Below are positions 18,379 through 27,623 of a stretch of 64,000 bases of DNA, one piece after another (position 1 is the stretch's first letter; each line of letters opens with the position of its first letter). The stretch is from positions 1 to 64,000 of the forward strand of contig CAVOFV010000004.1 of NCBI GenBank assembly GCA_963695085.1, written 5' to 3'. A model generated the notes under the pieces. The model made no database searches. It was not told where the DNA came from and saw nothing but the letters and a program-made list of their open reading frames with translations. This DNA comes from SG8-30 sp963695085 (GTDB lineage: Bacteria; Pseudomonadota; Gammaproteobacteria; Steroidobacterales; Steroidobacteraceae). The position numbers and the translations under genes were made by a program.

Positions 18379-19245
18379 ATGACCGGCACGGCACTTGCCC
18401 TCAAACAGTATTCGGACCTGGTTGCCGCCCCGATCGGCAGCCTCGACGCCTACACGGCGCGCGTCTCGAGCCTGCCCATGCTGAGCCGCGAAGAGGAAGT
18501 CGAACTGGCCGAGCGGCTGCGTGACGACGGCGACCTCGAGGCGGCGCGCGCGCTGGTGCTGTCGCACCTGCGCTTCGTCGTGCACGTCGCGCGCGGCTAC
18601 ACGGGTTACGGCCTGCCGATCGGCGACCTGATCCAGGAAGGCAACATCGGCCTGATGAAGGCCGTCAAACGCTTCGATCCGTCGCTCGGCGTGCGCCTGG
18701 TCAGCTTCGCGATCCACTGGATCCGCGCCGAAATCCACGAGTTCGTGCTGCGCAACTGGCGACTGGTGCGCATCGCCACGACCAAGGCCCAGCGCAAGCT
18801 GTTCTTCAACCTGCGCCGCATGAAGAAGAACCTCGCCTGGCTGAGCGAGGACGAAACGCGGGCCGTCGCCAAAGACCTCGGCGTCGCGCCACGCGAAGTA
18901 CGCGAGATGGAGCAGCGACTGTCGTCGCGCGACCTGTCGTTCGACCCCGCACCGGCCGACAGCGAAGACGCTGCCGCCTTTGCGCCCGCCGCCTACCTGG
19001 TCGCGGAAGGCGCCGACCCCGCGGCGGCGGTCGAGGCGGCCGAGTGGCAGCAGGCCACGTCCGCATCGCTGGCCGGCGCCCTCGCGCAACTCGACGCGCG
19101 CAGCCGCCGGATCATCGAGGCCCGCTGGCTGGGCGATGACAAGCGCACGCTGCACGAACTGGCCGCTGAATTCGGCATTTCTGCCGAGCGGATCCGCCAG
19201 GTCGAGGCCCAGGCGATCAGCAAGCTGCGCGGCGTGATGACCTGA
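18379..19245 (+). CDS. rpoH: heat-shock sigma factor RpoH (sigma-32)
   Basis: RpoH directs RNA polymerase to chaperone and protease promoters. The 288-residue protein has sigma region 2 (HLRFVVHVARGYTGYGLPIGDLIQEGNIGLMKAVKRFD), described here by its key blocks VVHVAR, DLIQEG and GLMKAV. The RpoH box QRKLFFNLR (138-146) separates it from other sigma-70 members. Region 4 ends the protein with an HTH containing ISAERIRQVEAQA. ATG 18379 has GGAGGA 10 nt upstream. A GTG at 18313 is in frame but lies inside the CIRCE operator. ftsEX-rpoH is a common gammaproteobacterial order. Confidence 0.96.
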   Translation: MTGTALALKQYSDLVAAPIGSLDAYTARVSSLPMLSREEEVELAERLRDDGDLEAARALVLSHLRFVVHVARGYTGYGLPIGDLIQEGNIGLMKAVKRFDPSLGVRLVSFAIHWIRAEIHEFVLRNWRLVRIATTKAQRKLFFNLRRMKKNLAWLSEDETRAVAKDLGVAPREVREMEQRLSSRDLSFDPAPADSEDAAAFAPAAYLVAEGADPAAAVEAAEWQQATSASLAGALAQLDARSRRIIEARWLGDDKRTLHELAAEFGISAERIRQVEAQAISKLRGVMT

Positions 19246-19406
19246 ACCGGCCGCCGAACTGCCCCTGGCACGGTTTTCCCACCCCGTCTACGGGTAAGCG
19301 AGGATGCGCAGGGCACCTGACCGCGCTACGCTTTGCCGTTGACTAGCCGGAACGGGCGGCCACCGGCCGGCCCCGCCTGAAGAAACGCTGCATGAAGGAG
19401 CCCATC

Positions 19407-20006
19407 ATGTCCCGCCCGAATGCATTTCCGAAGCTGCTGGCCGTAGCGCTCATCGCAATCACCGCCAGTGCCTGTGCGGATTACAAGACGCCCGCCGAGG
19501 AGGCGATTGTCATCATCGACGAGAAACTGGCCGGGATTCACACCCAGGCCGAAAAGTACCTGCCCACCGCGCTGGCCGACGTGCAAGTACAGGTCGACGA
19601 GCTGAAGGCGGGTATGGAGCAGAAGGAATACGAGGCCGTCGTCGCCACCGCGCCGCGCGTGCTCAAGGCTGTCAACAACCTGATCGTCGAGTCGGCGGTC
19701 GCCAAGGACTCCTACCACAGGAAGATGCAGCGCGACTGGGCGACCTTCGCCAACGAGATACCGGGCGTCATCGCATCGGTGGACACGCAGATCGTGCGTT
19801 ACACGTCGCGCGGCCGCCTGCCGAAGGGCGTCAGCCGCGACGCGTTCAAGGAGACCGTTGCGACCTTCGATGCCGCCAAGGCAGCCTGGGCCGAGGCCGC
19901 GACAGCCGGCAACGACGGCAAGTTCGAGGACGCCGTGACCCGCACGAACGAGGTCAAGCTGGTGATCGATGCTGTCAAGCAGACCCTCGGCATGAGCGCG
20001 GGTTGA
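19407..20006 (+). CDS. predicted lipoprotein, helical, paralogue of the next gene
   Basis: Function is unknown. The 199-residue protein has a signal peptide ending in ITASAC (lipid cysteine C23). The rest is a mostly alpha-helical, charged domain (KYLPTALADVQVQVDELKAGM, then RGRLPKGVSRDAF). The downstream neighbour has the same length and the same landmarks, so the pair arose by tandem duplication. ATG 19407 has AAGGAG 6 nt upstream; ATG 19392 lies before that site. No metal or enzyme motif is visible. It probably sits on a periplasmic membrane face. Confidence 0.8.
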   Translation: MSRPNAFPKLLAVALIAITASACADYKTPAEEAIVIIDEKLAGIHTQAEKYLPTALADVQVQVDELKAGMEQKEYEAVVATAPRVLKAVNNLIVESAVAKDSYHRKMQRDWATFANEIPGVIASVDTQIVRYTSRGRLPKGVSRDAFKETVATFDAAKAAWAEAATAGNDGKFEDAVTRTNEVKLVIDAVKQTLGMSAG

Positions 20007-20044
20007 AGCGCCCCACCCCACCGGTAGCAGGAGCACCGCATTCC

Positions 20045-20644
20045 ATGGTCAGGACCCTGGCCCTCGTGGGCCTCGTACTCGCCGGCGCGCTGGCGGCGGG
20101 ATGTTCGCAAAAGGACTCGGCGCAGACCGCCATCGACGCCGGCGAGACCGCGCTGGACGCCGTGCACGAGGAAGCGCAGAAGTACATCCCGGGGCAGTAC
20201 GCCGAGCTGAAGGCGGAACTCGACACCGCGCGCACTTACTTCCACGAGGAGCAGTACCTGCGCGCCATCGACGAGGTGAAGGACATCCCGGCCAAGGCAC
20301 GGCTGCTGAGCGCGGCGGCGACCGCCGCGCGCGAAACGCTGGCGGCCAGCATCGCCGTGGACTGGGCACGCCTGCAGGCCGAACTGCCGGGCAAGCTGGC
20401 GGCGCTCGATGGACGGCTCGCCGAGCTTGGCAAGGAGCGCCGCCTGCCGGCCGGGTTGAGCCGCGAAACGCTGGCGCGCATCGGCGCGCAAGCCGGCGTC
20501 GCGCGCAGGGCCTGGGACGAGGCCTCTGCCGCCTACCAGGCCGGCAGCCTCGAGGGCGCGGTTGCGCGCGCGCTCGAATCCGAGAACCTCGCCGGCGAAT
20601 TGATGGTCGAGCTGGGGATGGCCCCGGCGCCGGCCGCAGACTGA
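20045..20644 (+). CDS. predicted lipoprotein, paralogue of the preceding gene
   Basis: Function is unknown. The 199-residue lipoprotein has a clear lipobox (LAAGC, C20). Shared landmarks with the preceding protein, in the same order, are xxAxKYxPxxxAxxxxxxD, RLPxGxSRxxx and a final xxLGM. Identity is moderate, so the duplication is not recent. It is predicted to be almost entirely helical. ATG 20045 has only a weak upstream purine run. It lies 38 bp after its paralogue and is followed by a long hairpin. Confidence 0.8.
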   Translation: MVRTLALVGLVLAGALAAGCSQKDSAQTAIDAGETALDAVHEEAQKYIPGQYAELKAELDTARTYFHEEQYLRAIDEVKDIPAKARLLSAAATAARETLAASIAVDWARLQAELPGKLAALDGRLAELGKERRLPAGLSRETLARIGAQAGVARRAWDEASAAYQAGSLEGAVARALESENLAGELMVELGMAPAPAAD

Positions 20645-20648
20645 GGCG

Positions 20649-20680
20649 CGGCGGCGGGCGTCGAGTGACGCCCGCCGCCG
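20649..20680 (+). terminator. long hairpin after the lipoprotein pair
   Basis: A perfect 14-bp stem CGGCGGCGGGCGTC / GACGCCCGCCGCCG with a GAGT tetraloop begins 5 nt after the stop codon. It lacks a T-tract, so it may stabilise the message end rather than terminate by itself. Confidence 0.65.
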
Positions 20681-20747
20681 CATGGCACCAGGCCGGCGTT
20701 GCCGGCCACGGCGACCCGTCCGCGCGGGCCCGCCCAGGGGGAACATG

Positions 20748-21957
20748 ATGGCCACCGCACCCGACCGCATGCCGGGCAAGACACATTCGTCCAGCCCGCT
20801 CGACCCGCTCGACCTGTTCAACGTGCAGGGACTGCTGAGCGAGGAAGAGCGGATGGTGCGCGACGCCGTCGCGCGGCTGGTGGACGAGAAAGTGCTGCCC
20901 GTCATCCAGAAGCACTTCGAGGACCACACCTTCCCGGCCGACCTCGTTCCCGAGCTTGCGGCGCTCGGCATGTTCGGCTGTTCGCTCGAGGGTTACGGCT
21001 GCGCCGGCATGAACTCGGTCGCCTACGGGCTGATCTGCCAGGAACTCGAGCGCGGCGATTCGGGGCTGCGCAGCTTCGTCTCGGTGCAATCGTCGCTGTG
21101 CATGTACCCGATCCATGCCTTCGGCAGCGAGGAGCAGAAACAGCGCTACCTGCCGCGCATGGCCGCCGGCGAGCTGATCGGCTGCTTCGGCCTGACCGAA
21201 CCGCAGGGCGGCTCGGACCCGTCCAACATGAAGACCCACGCCAAGCGGCGCGGCAAGGACTGGGTGATCAACGGCGCCAAGATGTGGATCACCAACGCCA
21301 CGATTGCGGACCTGTCGATCGTCTGGGCGCGCACCGACGAGGGCGTGCGCGGCTTCATCATCGAGAAGGGCACGAAGGGGCTCGCTGCGCCCGAGATCGA
21401 GCGCAAGTTCAGCCTGCGCGCCTCCTCGACCGGCGCCATGTTCTTCGAGGACGTGCGTCGTTCCGCAGGAGAACATGCTGCCCGGCACGAGCGTCGGGCT
21501 GAAGGCGGCGCTGTCGTGCCTGACCCAGGCGCGCTACGGCATCGCCTGGGGCGTCATCGGCGCCGCGCAGGCCTGCCTCGCGCAGGCGCTCGACTACTCG
21601 CAGACGCGCATCCTGTTCAAGCGGCCGCTGGCCGCCACGCAGACTGTGCAGATCAAGCTGGCCGACATGGCGCGGCGCATCACGACCGCGCAGTTGCTGG
21701 TGCTGCAACTGGCGCGACTCAAGGACCAGGGCCGCCTGCAGCCTACGCAGGTGTCGCTGGCCAAGTGGAACAACTGCCGCATGGCGCTGGACATCGCCCG
21801 CGAGGCGCGCGACATCCTCGGCGGGGCGGGTATCAGCGCCGAATACGTGCCGATCCGCCATGCGCTCAACCTCGAGAGCGTGATCACCTACGAGGGCACG
21901 GAGACCATCCACCAGCTCACCGTCGGACGGGAGCTGACCGGCCACAGCGCGTTCTGA
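20748..21957 (+). pseudogene. glutaryl-CoA-dehydrogenase-type acyl-CoA dehydrogenase, frameshifted
   Basis: This is an FAD acyl-CoA dehydrogenase of the glutaryl-CoA dehydrogenase type, which oxidatively decarboxylates glutaryl-CoA in lysine/tryptophan breakdown. Family blocks in frame one are SVQSSLxMxPIxAxGSEEQ, GCFGLTEPQGGSDP, KMWITNA and KFSLRASSTG. At about 21454-21460 one extra base (probably the C after GACGTG) breaks the frame. The second frame resumes with VVPQENMLPGTSVGLKAAL and RYGIAWG, and runs to ITYEGTETIH with the catalytic Glu, stopping at 21957. The joined product would be about 402 aa, full length. The first frame alone runs on to 21977. ATG 20748 has AGGGGG 6 nt upstream (ATG 20745 also possible). 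Confidence 0.85.
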
Positions 21958-21973
21958 GCGGCGACCCGCTGCG

Positions 21974-23296
21974 ATGAACGGGCGCAGCGCGGGGCGCGCC
22001 TTCAGCCGGCGCGACGTGTTCGACGTGGCGCTGCCCATGATCCTCGCCAACGTGTCGGTGCCGCTGGTCGGCCTGGCCGACTCGGCCGCGGTCGGTCACC
22101 TGGACCAGCCGTACAGCCTGGCCGGCGTCGCGGTCGGCGCGACGATCTTCAGCGTGCTGTTCACCGCGCTCAACTTCCTGCGCATGGGCACGACCGGCCT
22201 CGCCGCGCAGGCCTTCGGCGCCGCGGATGAACGCGCGGGCCGGCGCGCGCTGGTGCAGGGCCTGGTGGTCGCCATGGTGCTGGCGGTGCTGCTGATCGCC
22301 GGCGCCCGCCCGCTCGAGGCGCTCGCCATGGCGCTGATCGCGCCGGAGCCGGCCGTGGTCGAGCAGGCGGTCGCGTACTTCCGCATCCGCATCTGGTGCG
22401 CGCCCTCGACGCTGGCGCTGTTCGTCATGACCGGCTGGTTCATCGGCCGCGGCGACGGCCGCTCGCCGCTCGCCATCGTGCTGACCGTGAACGTCACCAA
22501 TATCGCGCTCGACTTCGCCTTCGTGCAGGGCCTGGGCATGACCGCCGGCGGCGTCGCACTCGCGACGCTGTTCGCCGAGTACCTCGGGCTCGCAGTTGGC
22601 TGGCGGCTGGCGCAGCGCGCCGCGCCGGGCCGCTGGTGGCGGCATGCGCGCCACGGCGGCTACCGCGCTTACCTCGCGCTCAACCTGCCGCTGCTGGTGC
22701 GCACCACCGCGTTGATGCTGGCGTTCGCGTTCCTCACCGCGATGGGCGCCCGCTTCGGCAGTGCGGTGCTGGCCGCCAATGCGCTGTTGCTCAATTTCCT
22801 GTACTTCGCCTCCTACGCGCTGGACGGCTTCGCCAACGCCGCGGAATCGCTGGTCGGCCGCGCGGTCGGCGCGCGCGACGGTCCGCTGCTGCGCCAGGCG
22901 ATCCGCATGTCCGGGCAGTGGACGGCGGCTGTCGCGGTCGTGCTCGCGCTGTTGTTCGCGGTGGGCGGCTGGCTGGCGATCGGGTTGCTGACCTCGCAGC
23001 CGGCGCTGCAACAGCTCGCGCGCGAGTACCTGCCCTGGCTGGTCGCCGCGCCGCTGGTCGGTTGCTGGGCCTACCTGTTTGACGGCGTGTTCGTCGGCGC
23101 CACCATGAACCGCGAGATGCGCGACACCATGCTGGTCGCCGTGCTCGCCGCGTACCTGCCGGCCTGGTGGCTGCTGCGGCCGTTCGGCAACCACGGCCTG
23201 TGGGCGTCCTTCCTGGTGTTCCTGGCGGCCCGCGGCCTGGCGCAATGGTGGGTGCTGTCGCGCCGCCTGCGGCGGGGCGTTCTGTTAACCGGCTGA
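21974..23296 (+). CDS. MATE family efflux transporter (DinF-like)
   Basis: This is a multidrug/toxin exporter driven by Na+ or H+. The 440-residue protein has about twelve predicted helices in two six-helix halves. It begins VALPMILANVSVPLVGLADS with the conserved early Pro and Asp. Other DinF-type blocks are RMGTTGLAAQAFG, the GDG loop GWFIGRGDGRSP, and ASYALDGFANAAESLVGRAVG. It starts 16 bp after the upstream dehydrogenase stop, so the two may share a transcript. The substrate is unknown. Confidence 0.9.
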   Translation: MNGRSAGRAFSRRDVFDVALPMILANVSVPLVGLADSAAVGHLDQPYSLAGVAVGATIFSVLFTALNFLRMGTTGLAAQAFGAADERAGRRALVQGLVVAMVLAVLLIAGARPLEALAMALIAPEPAVVEQAVAYFRIRIWCAPSTLALFVMTGWFIGRGDGRSPLAIVLTVNVTNIALDFAFVQGLGMTAGGVALATLFAEYLGLAVGWRLAQRAAPGRWWRHARHGGYRAYLALNLPLLVRTTALMLAFAFLTAMGARFGSAVLAANALLLNFLYFASYALDGFANAAESLVGRAVGARDGPLLRQAIRMSGQWTAAVAVVLALLFAVGGWLAIGLLTSQPALQQLAREYLPWLVAAPLVGCWAYLFDGVFVGATMNREMRDTMLVAVLAAYLPAWWLLRPFGNHGLWASFLVFLAARGLAQWWVLSRRLRRGVLLTG

Positions 23297-23427
23297 GCGG
23301 CCCGCCACGGGCGCCGTTCACACATTTCACGGCCCGGTTCCCGCTTCAGCGCCCGTTCAGCGGCCGCGCGCGAGGCTGTCGTCAAGCCCGCCGGCACTTT
23401 CCGGTGGGTGCCGCGAGGAGAACCGAC

Positions 23428-24054
23428 ATGATCGCGAAGACCCGCAGGATTCAGGCAGCACTCGCGCTGACGCTGGCCGCCTTGCTGGCGGCCCCGGCCG
23501 CGCTGGCGCATCCGCCGGCCTATGCGCCGGCATACGGCTGGCGCGACAAGAACAGCCACCGCCATGGTCACGACAAGCGTCGGCGGCACGACGACTACGG
23601 CTACTACAGCGGTTATACGGGCCGCGAATGGCGCAACGACTATGGGGTCCACGGCGGCCGTTGTGACCGCAGCCAGGTCGGCACGGTGGTCGGCGCCGTG
23701 GTCGGCGGCGCGGTCGGCTCCAACGTCGCCCGCCGCGACAACCGGCTGATCGCGATCCTGGTGGGCGCGTCAATCGGCGCGATCGTCGGCCGCGAGATCG
23801 ATCGTGACATGGACCGCAGCGATCGCGGCTGTCTGGCGCACAGCTTTGAAATGGCCCGCGACGGGCGTCCCGTGCGCTGGGACGGCGCGCGCCCCGGCAT
23901 GTACTACACGATGACGCCGCGCGGCGGCTACGAGCGCGACGGGTATCCGTGCCGGCGCTTCACGCTGGAGCGTGAGTGGGACGGCCGCCGCCACAACTCG
24001 CAAGGCAGCGCCTGCCGCGTGCGCGACGGCGAGTGGCGCATGGTCGACGACTGA
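23428..24054 (+). CDS. glycine-zipper 2TM (17 kDa antigen-like) protein
   Basis: This is an exported envelope protein of 208 residues. A signal peptide (1-27, ending AALAHP) is followed by a His/Arg/Tyr-rich basic stretch (about 35-70). Two glycine-zipper helices (VGTVVGAVVGGAVGSNVA and IAILVGASIGAIVGREI) follow, then a soluble tail with paired Cys (CLAHS, CRRF, ACRV). Rickettsia 17-kDa-antigen-type zippers occur in outer-membrane lipoproteins and osmotic-stress proteins. Here no lipobox cysteine follows the signal, so it is probably periplasmic or membrane-inserted. ATG 23428 has AGGAG upstream. Confidence 0.82.
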   Translation: MIAKTRRIQAALALTLAALLAAPAALAHPPAYAPAYGWRDKNSHRHGHDKRRRHDDYGYYSGYTGREWRNDYGVHGGRCDRSQVGTVVGAVVGGAVGSNVARRDNRLIAILVGASIGAIVGREIDRDMDRSDRGCLAHSFEMARDGRPVRWDGARPGMYYTMTPRGGYERDGYPCRRFTLEREWDGRRHNSQGSACRVRDGEWRMVDD

Positions 24055-24089
24055 GCCACGAGCGCGGACCTGCCCGGTATGATGGCCGC

Positions 24090-24716
24090 ATGCAGCCCGG
24101 GCAGGTCCTCGACTTCTGGTTTGCGGGCGTCCGCGAGGATGCCGACGCCCTGCCGGAGCGCATGCGCTTCTGGTTCGGCGGCAAGGGCGACACGGCACAG
24201 GACACCGCCGCGCGCGACGCCGCGCTGCGCGAGCGATTCGGCCCGGCACTGGCGGACTTCGAATCCGGCGCCCTCGACGGCTGGCGGGACACGCCGGCGG
24301 GCCGGCTGGCCCTGATCCTGCTCACCGACCAGTTGCCGCGCAACATCCACCGCGGCCAGGCGGCCGCCTTCGCCCTGGACGGACACGCCCGTGCGCTGTG
24401 CGCAGAAGGGCTCGCGCTGGGCCACGATCGCGCCCTCAGCCCCTTCGAGCGGATGTTCTTCTACCTGCCCCTCGAGCATTCCGAATCGCTCGACGACCAG
24501 CGGCGTTGCGTTGCGCTGTGCGAACAGCTCGAGAGCGAGGCGCCGCGCGAACTTGCCGCGGCATTCGCGGACGTCACGCGCTTCGCCCGCCTGCACCTGG
24601 AAATCATCGAGCGCTTCGGCCGCTTCCCGCACCGCAACCGCGCGCTGGGCAGGACCAGCACGGCGCAGGAGGCCGCTCACCTGGCCGCGCAGGGCGCGTC
24701 CTTCGGCCAGGGCTGA
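24090..24716 (+). CDS. DUF924 family protein
   Basis: This 208-residue cytoplasmic helical protein of the DUF924 (TPR-like) family has no established biochemical role. Family blocks are VLDFWFAGV near the start, RMRFWFGG, LILLTDQLPRNIHRG, FFYLPLEHSE and the end RFPHRNRALGR. ATG 24090 is the first in-frame start matching the family N-terminus; the frame itself is open further upstream. It is convergent with the DMT permease, with only 6 bp between the stop codons. Confidence 0.9.
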   Translation: MQPGQVLDFWFAGVREDADALPERMRFWFGGKGDTAQDTAARDAALRERFGPALADFESGALDGWRDTPAGRLALILLTDQLPRNIHRGQAAAFALDGHARALCAEGLALGHDRALSPFERMFFYLPLEHSESLDDQRRCVALCEQLESEAPRELAAAFADVTRFARLHLEIIERFGRFPHRNRALGRTSTAQEAAHLAAQGASFGQG

Positions 24717-24722
24717 GCGGCC

Positions 24723-25667
24723 TCAGGGTCGCGATACCAGCATCACGCCGGCCACCGCAATCGCGCCGCCCGCCAGCATGCTCGCGGACAACGGTTCGCC
24801 GAGCAGTACCACGCCGAAGGTCGCGCCGAACACCGGCACCAGGTTGTTGAAGATCACGGTGCGCGCCGGTCCGAGCTCCTTGACGGCCCGGTAGTACCAG
24901 ACGAAGGCAACGCCCGTGCCCAGCACGCCGAGATACAGCACCGCGGCCACGACCTGCCCCGACAGCACCTGCCAACCCAGACGGCTGAGGTCCGGCACGG
25001 CCACGATGGCCAGCATCGCGGTGCCGGACAACGAGGCGTAGGCCGACGCCGCGAGCGGCGTCAGGTCGCCGAGCACGGTGCGTCCGATCAGCGTGTAGGC
25101 CGCCCAGGCGCAGACTGCGCCGAACATCATGAGTTCGCCCGGACCGATTGCGCCGCTCACCGGGCCAAGCGGATCGCCACGGGAGACGACGATCCACACG
25201 CCCGCCAGCGCCGCCGCGACGCCGAGCCAGCGCCACCCGCTGAGGCGCTCATCCAGCAGCCACGCCGCCGCCGCGATGGTCACGACAGGATTGAGCGCGA
25301 CGATCAGCGAGGTGCGGCTGGCCGGCAGCCGGCCGAGCGCGCCCAGGAAGAACAGGTTGTAGGCGAAGATGCCGGTTGCGCCGAGCGCGAGCGTCGCCAG
25401 CAGCTGGCGACGGTCGAGCCGCGGCAGGCGGCCCTCGATGGTCCAGGCCGCCAGCAGCAGCACGGTGCTCGCAACCAGGAAGCGCAGCAGCGAACCGACG
25501 GTCGCCGGCAGCGCCAGCGCCAGCACGCGGCCCGCTATGAACGTGCCGCCCCAGATCGCCGGCACGGCCGCCAACCGCAGGTACGTGCCGCGCCGCGTGT
25601 CTGCGGGACCCCGTTCGCCTCGCAAGGACAGCTCCGTTGCAACGGGCCGTCGCGCCCGCCCGGGCAT
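24723..25667 (-). CDS. EamA/DMT superfamily permease
   Basis: This ten-helix inner-membrane transporter (314 residues) is built of two EamA repeats. The first starts at AAVPAIWGGTFIAGRVL, the second at MMFGAVCAWAAYTLIGR and ends PVFGATFGVVLLGEPLS. The substrate is unknown; relatives export amino acids or metabolites. The N-terminus before the first helix is Arg-rich and the start is uncertain. I chose ATG 25667; GTG 25724 is also in frame. It is divergent from the ThDP enzyme gene, sharing a 111-bp control region. Confidence 0.85.
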   Translation of the reverse strand: MPGRARRPVATELSLRGERGPADTRRGTYLRLAAVPAIWGGTFIAGRVLALALPATVGSLLRFLVASTVLLLAAWTIEGRLPRLDRRQLLATLALGATGIFAYNLFFLGALGRLPASRTSLIVALNPVVTIAAAAWLLDERLSGWRWLGVAAALAGVWIVVSRGDPLGPVSGAIGPGELMMFGAVCAWAAYTLIGRTVLGDLTPLAASAYASLSGTAMLAIVAVPDLSRLGWQVLSGQVVAAVLYLGVLGTGVAFVWYYRAVKELGPARTVIFNNLVPVFGATFGVVLLGEPLSASMLAGGAIAVAGVMLVSRP

Positions 25668-25778
25668 TTGGCCGCAAAGCACCGCAGGCGGCAAGCGGCA
25701 ATACACCTTATCGGGGGGCCGCACGGTGGGTTAGCATTCAGCGGCTCAGGACCGACGACGGCAGCCCCGGAGACACTC

Positions 25779-27515
25779 ATGCAGAAGACCGCCGCCTGGC
25801 TGGCGCGCCACGCGCTCGAACAGCTCGGTATCACGCACACCTTCGGCATCCCCGGCGTGCACAACACGGAGTTGTACGACGAACTCGGGGCATCGGACCA
25901 GATCACCCCCGTGCTGGTGGCACACGAGGGCGGCGGCGCATTCATGGCGGACGCCGTCAGCCGCACCGGTGCATCGACCGGCACGCTGCTGATCGTGCCC
26001 GCGGCCGGCGTCACGCATGCCGCAAGCGGCATCGGCGAGGCATTCCTCGACGGCATCGCGATGCTGATCATCGCCGGCGGCGTGCGGCGCGACCTCGGCC
26101 GCGCCTACCAGCTGCACGACATGGACCAGCACGCGCTGCTCAAGCCCATCACGAAGGGCACCTGGCGTGTCGAGCGCCACGCCGACGTCGTGCCGGTGAT
26201 TTACGAGGCCTGGCGCATCGCGACCAGCGGCGAGCCGGGCCCCGTGTTCGTCGAAATCCCCGTCGAACTGCAACTGATACCGGGCGAAGCCGGCGACATC
26301 CCCGCCTTCGTGGCGCCGGCCGCCGGCGCCTCGCACGCCAGCGCCGCCGGCCTCGAGCGCGCCGCCGCGCTGCTGCGCCATGCGTCGCGGCCGGGCATCT
26401 TCTGCGGCTGGGGCGCCGTGGATGCGTCGGGCCAGCTCGAGCAGCTGGCCGAACGGCTCGGCGCGCCGGTCGCCACGACGCTGCAGGGCCTGTCGTCGTT
26501 CCGTGGCAACCACCCGCTGCATGCCGGCTTCGCCCTTGGTCCGTCCGCCGTGCCCGCCTCGCACAATGCTTTCCGCGACTGCGACTGCCTGCTGGCGGTC
26601 GGCACGCGCTTCGCCGAGATCGCGACCGGCAGCTACGGCTGCGAGGTGCCGGCGAACCTGATCCACGTGGACATCAACCCGCAGGTGTTCGGCGCCAACT
26701 ATCCCGCCGCGGTGGCGCTGGAAGGCGACGCGCGCGCGGTGCTGGCCGAACTGCTCGACCGGCTCGGGCCGGTTGCGGACGGCGAGGCGCGCCGCGCCCG
26801 GGTCGCCGCGAAGATCGCCGCGGACAAGGCCGCCTATCTCGATGCCTGGCTGTCGCACGACTCGCGCGGGCGGGTCAACCCGGCGCGCTTCTTCGGCGCG
26901 CTGCGCCAGCGCCTGCCTGACGACGCGATCGTCGTCGCCGATGACGGCAACCACACCTTCCTGACGGCCGAGTTGCTGCCGCTGCACGCGCCGCGCACGT
27001 TCTTCTCGCCCTCCGACTTCAACTCGATGGGTTACTGCGTGCCCGGCGTGATCGGCGCCAAGCTGGCGCGCCCCGGTCGCACGGTGATCGGCATCGTCGG
27101 CGATGGCGCCATCCGCATGACCGGGCTGGAGATGGCGACCGCCGTGGCGCAGGGCCTCGGCGTCGTGTGGTTCGTGTTCAACGACGGCGAGCTGGGCCAG
27201 ATCGCGCAGGCCCAGGCCGCGCCATACAACCGCAAGACCTGCACGGTGCTGCCGGCGCTCGACTTCGAGGGCCTGGCGCGCGCCAACCACGTCGGCTACG
27301 AGTTGATGGAGAACGATGCGGCGGTGGACGCCGCCATCGGCCGCGCGCTGGCGGCGGCGGCGGCCGGGCGGCCGGTGCTGGTGGACGTGCGCATCGACTA
27401 CTCGAAGCGCACGCGGTTCACCGAGGGCACGCTGCGCACCAACATCATGCGTTTCGATTTCGCGATGCGCACGCGGCTGGTCGGGCGCGCGCTGTGGCGG
27501 CGCATCACCGAGTAA
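25779..27515 (+). CDS. thiamine-diphosphate-dependent enzyme, acetolactate-synthase-like
   Basis: This 578-residue cytosolic ThDP enzyme has the acetohydroxyacid-synthase fold. The N-terminal Pyr domain holds the cofactor-activating Glu in AHEGGGAFMADA, a central domain follows, and the PP domain has GDGAIRMTG...NDGELG. No regulatory subunit or ilvC is near, so branched-chain synthesis is unlikely. Candidate classes include oxalyl-CoA-decarboxylase-like, sulfoacetaldehyde-acetyltransferase-like or benzoylformate-decarboxylase-like enzymes; the sequence does not let me choose. The C-terminal tail is basic (FAMRTRLVGRALWRR). ATG 25779 has GGAGA upstream. Confidence 0.82.
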   Translation: MQKTAAWLARHALEQLGITHTFGIPGVHNTELYDELGASDQITPVLVAHEGGGAFMADAVSRTGASTGTLLIVPAAGVTHAASGIGEAFLDGIAMLIIAGGVRRDLGRAYQLHDMDQHALLKPITKGTWRVERHADVVPVIYEAWRIATSGEPGPVFVEIPVELQLIPGEAGDIPAFVAPAAGASHASAAGLERAAALLRHASRPGIFCGWGAVDASGQLEQLAERLGAPVATTLQGLSSFRGNHPLHAGFALGPSAVPASHNAFRDCDCLLAVGTRFAEIATGSYGCEVPANLIHVDINPQVFGANYPAAVALEGDARAVLAELLDRLGPVADGEARRARVAAKIAADKAAYLDAWLSHDSRGRVNPARFFGALRQRLPDDAIVVADDGNHTFLTAELLPLHAPRTFFSPSDFNSMGYCVPGVIGAKLARPGRTVIGIVGDGAIRMTGLEMATAVAQGLGVVWFVFNDGELGQIAQAQAAPYNRKTCTVLPALDFEGLARANHVGYELMENDAAVDAAIGRALAAAAAGRPVLVDVRIDYSKRTRFTEGTLRTNIMRFDFAMRTRLVGRALWRRITE

Positions 27516-27570
27516 CCGGGCCCCGCGACCGGTCGGCCCGGCATCGCGCGCGGCCCCGCCGGCAGGCCGT

Positions 27571-27600
27571 GCCCGGCGCAGCGCTGCTGCTGCGCCGGGC
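27571..27600. terminator. hairpin between convergent genes
   Basis: A perfect 12-bp stem GCCCGGCGCAGC / GCTGCGCCGGGC with a 6-nt GCTGCT loop lies between the ThDP enzyme and the small membrane protein gene. There is no T-tract. It is placed to end both convergent transcripts. Confidence 0.7.
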
Positions 27601-27623
27601 GTCCGTCCGCGTGCGGTCCCGCG

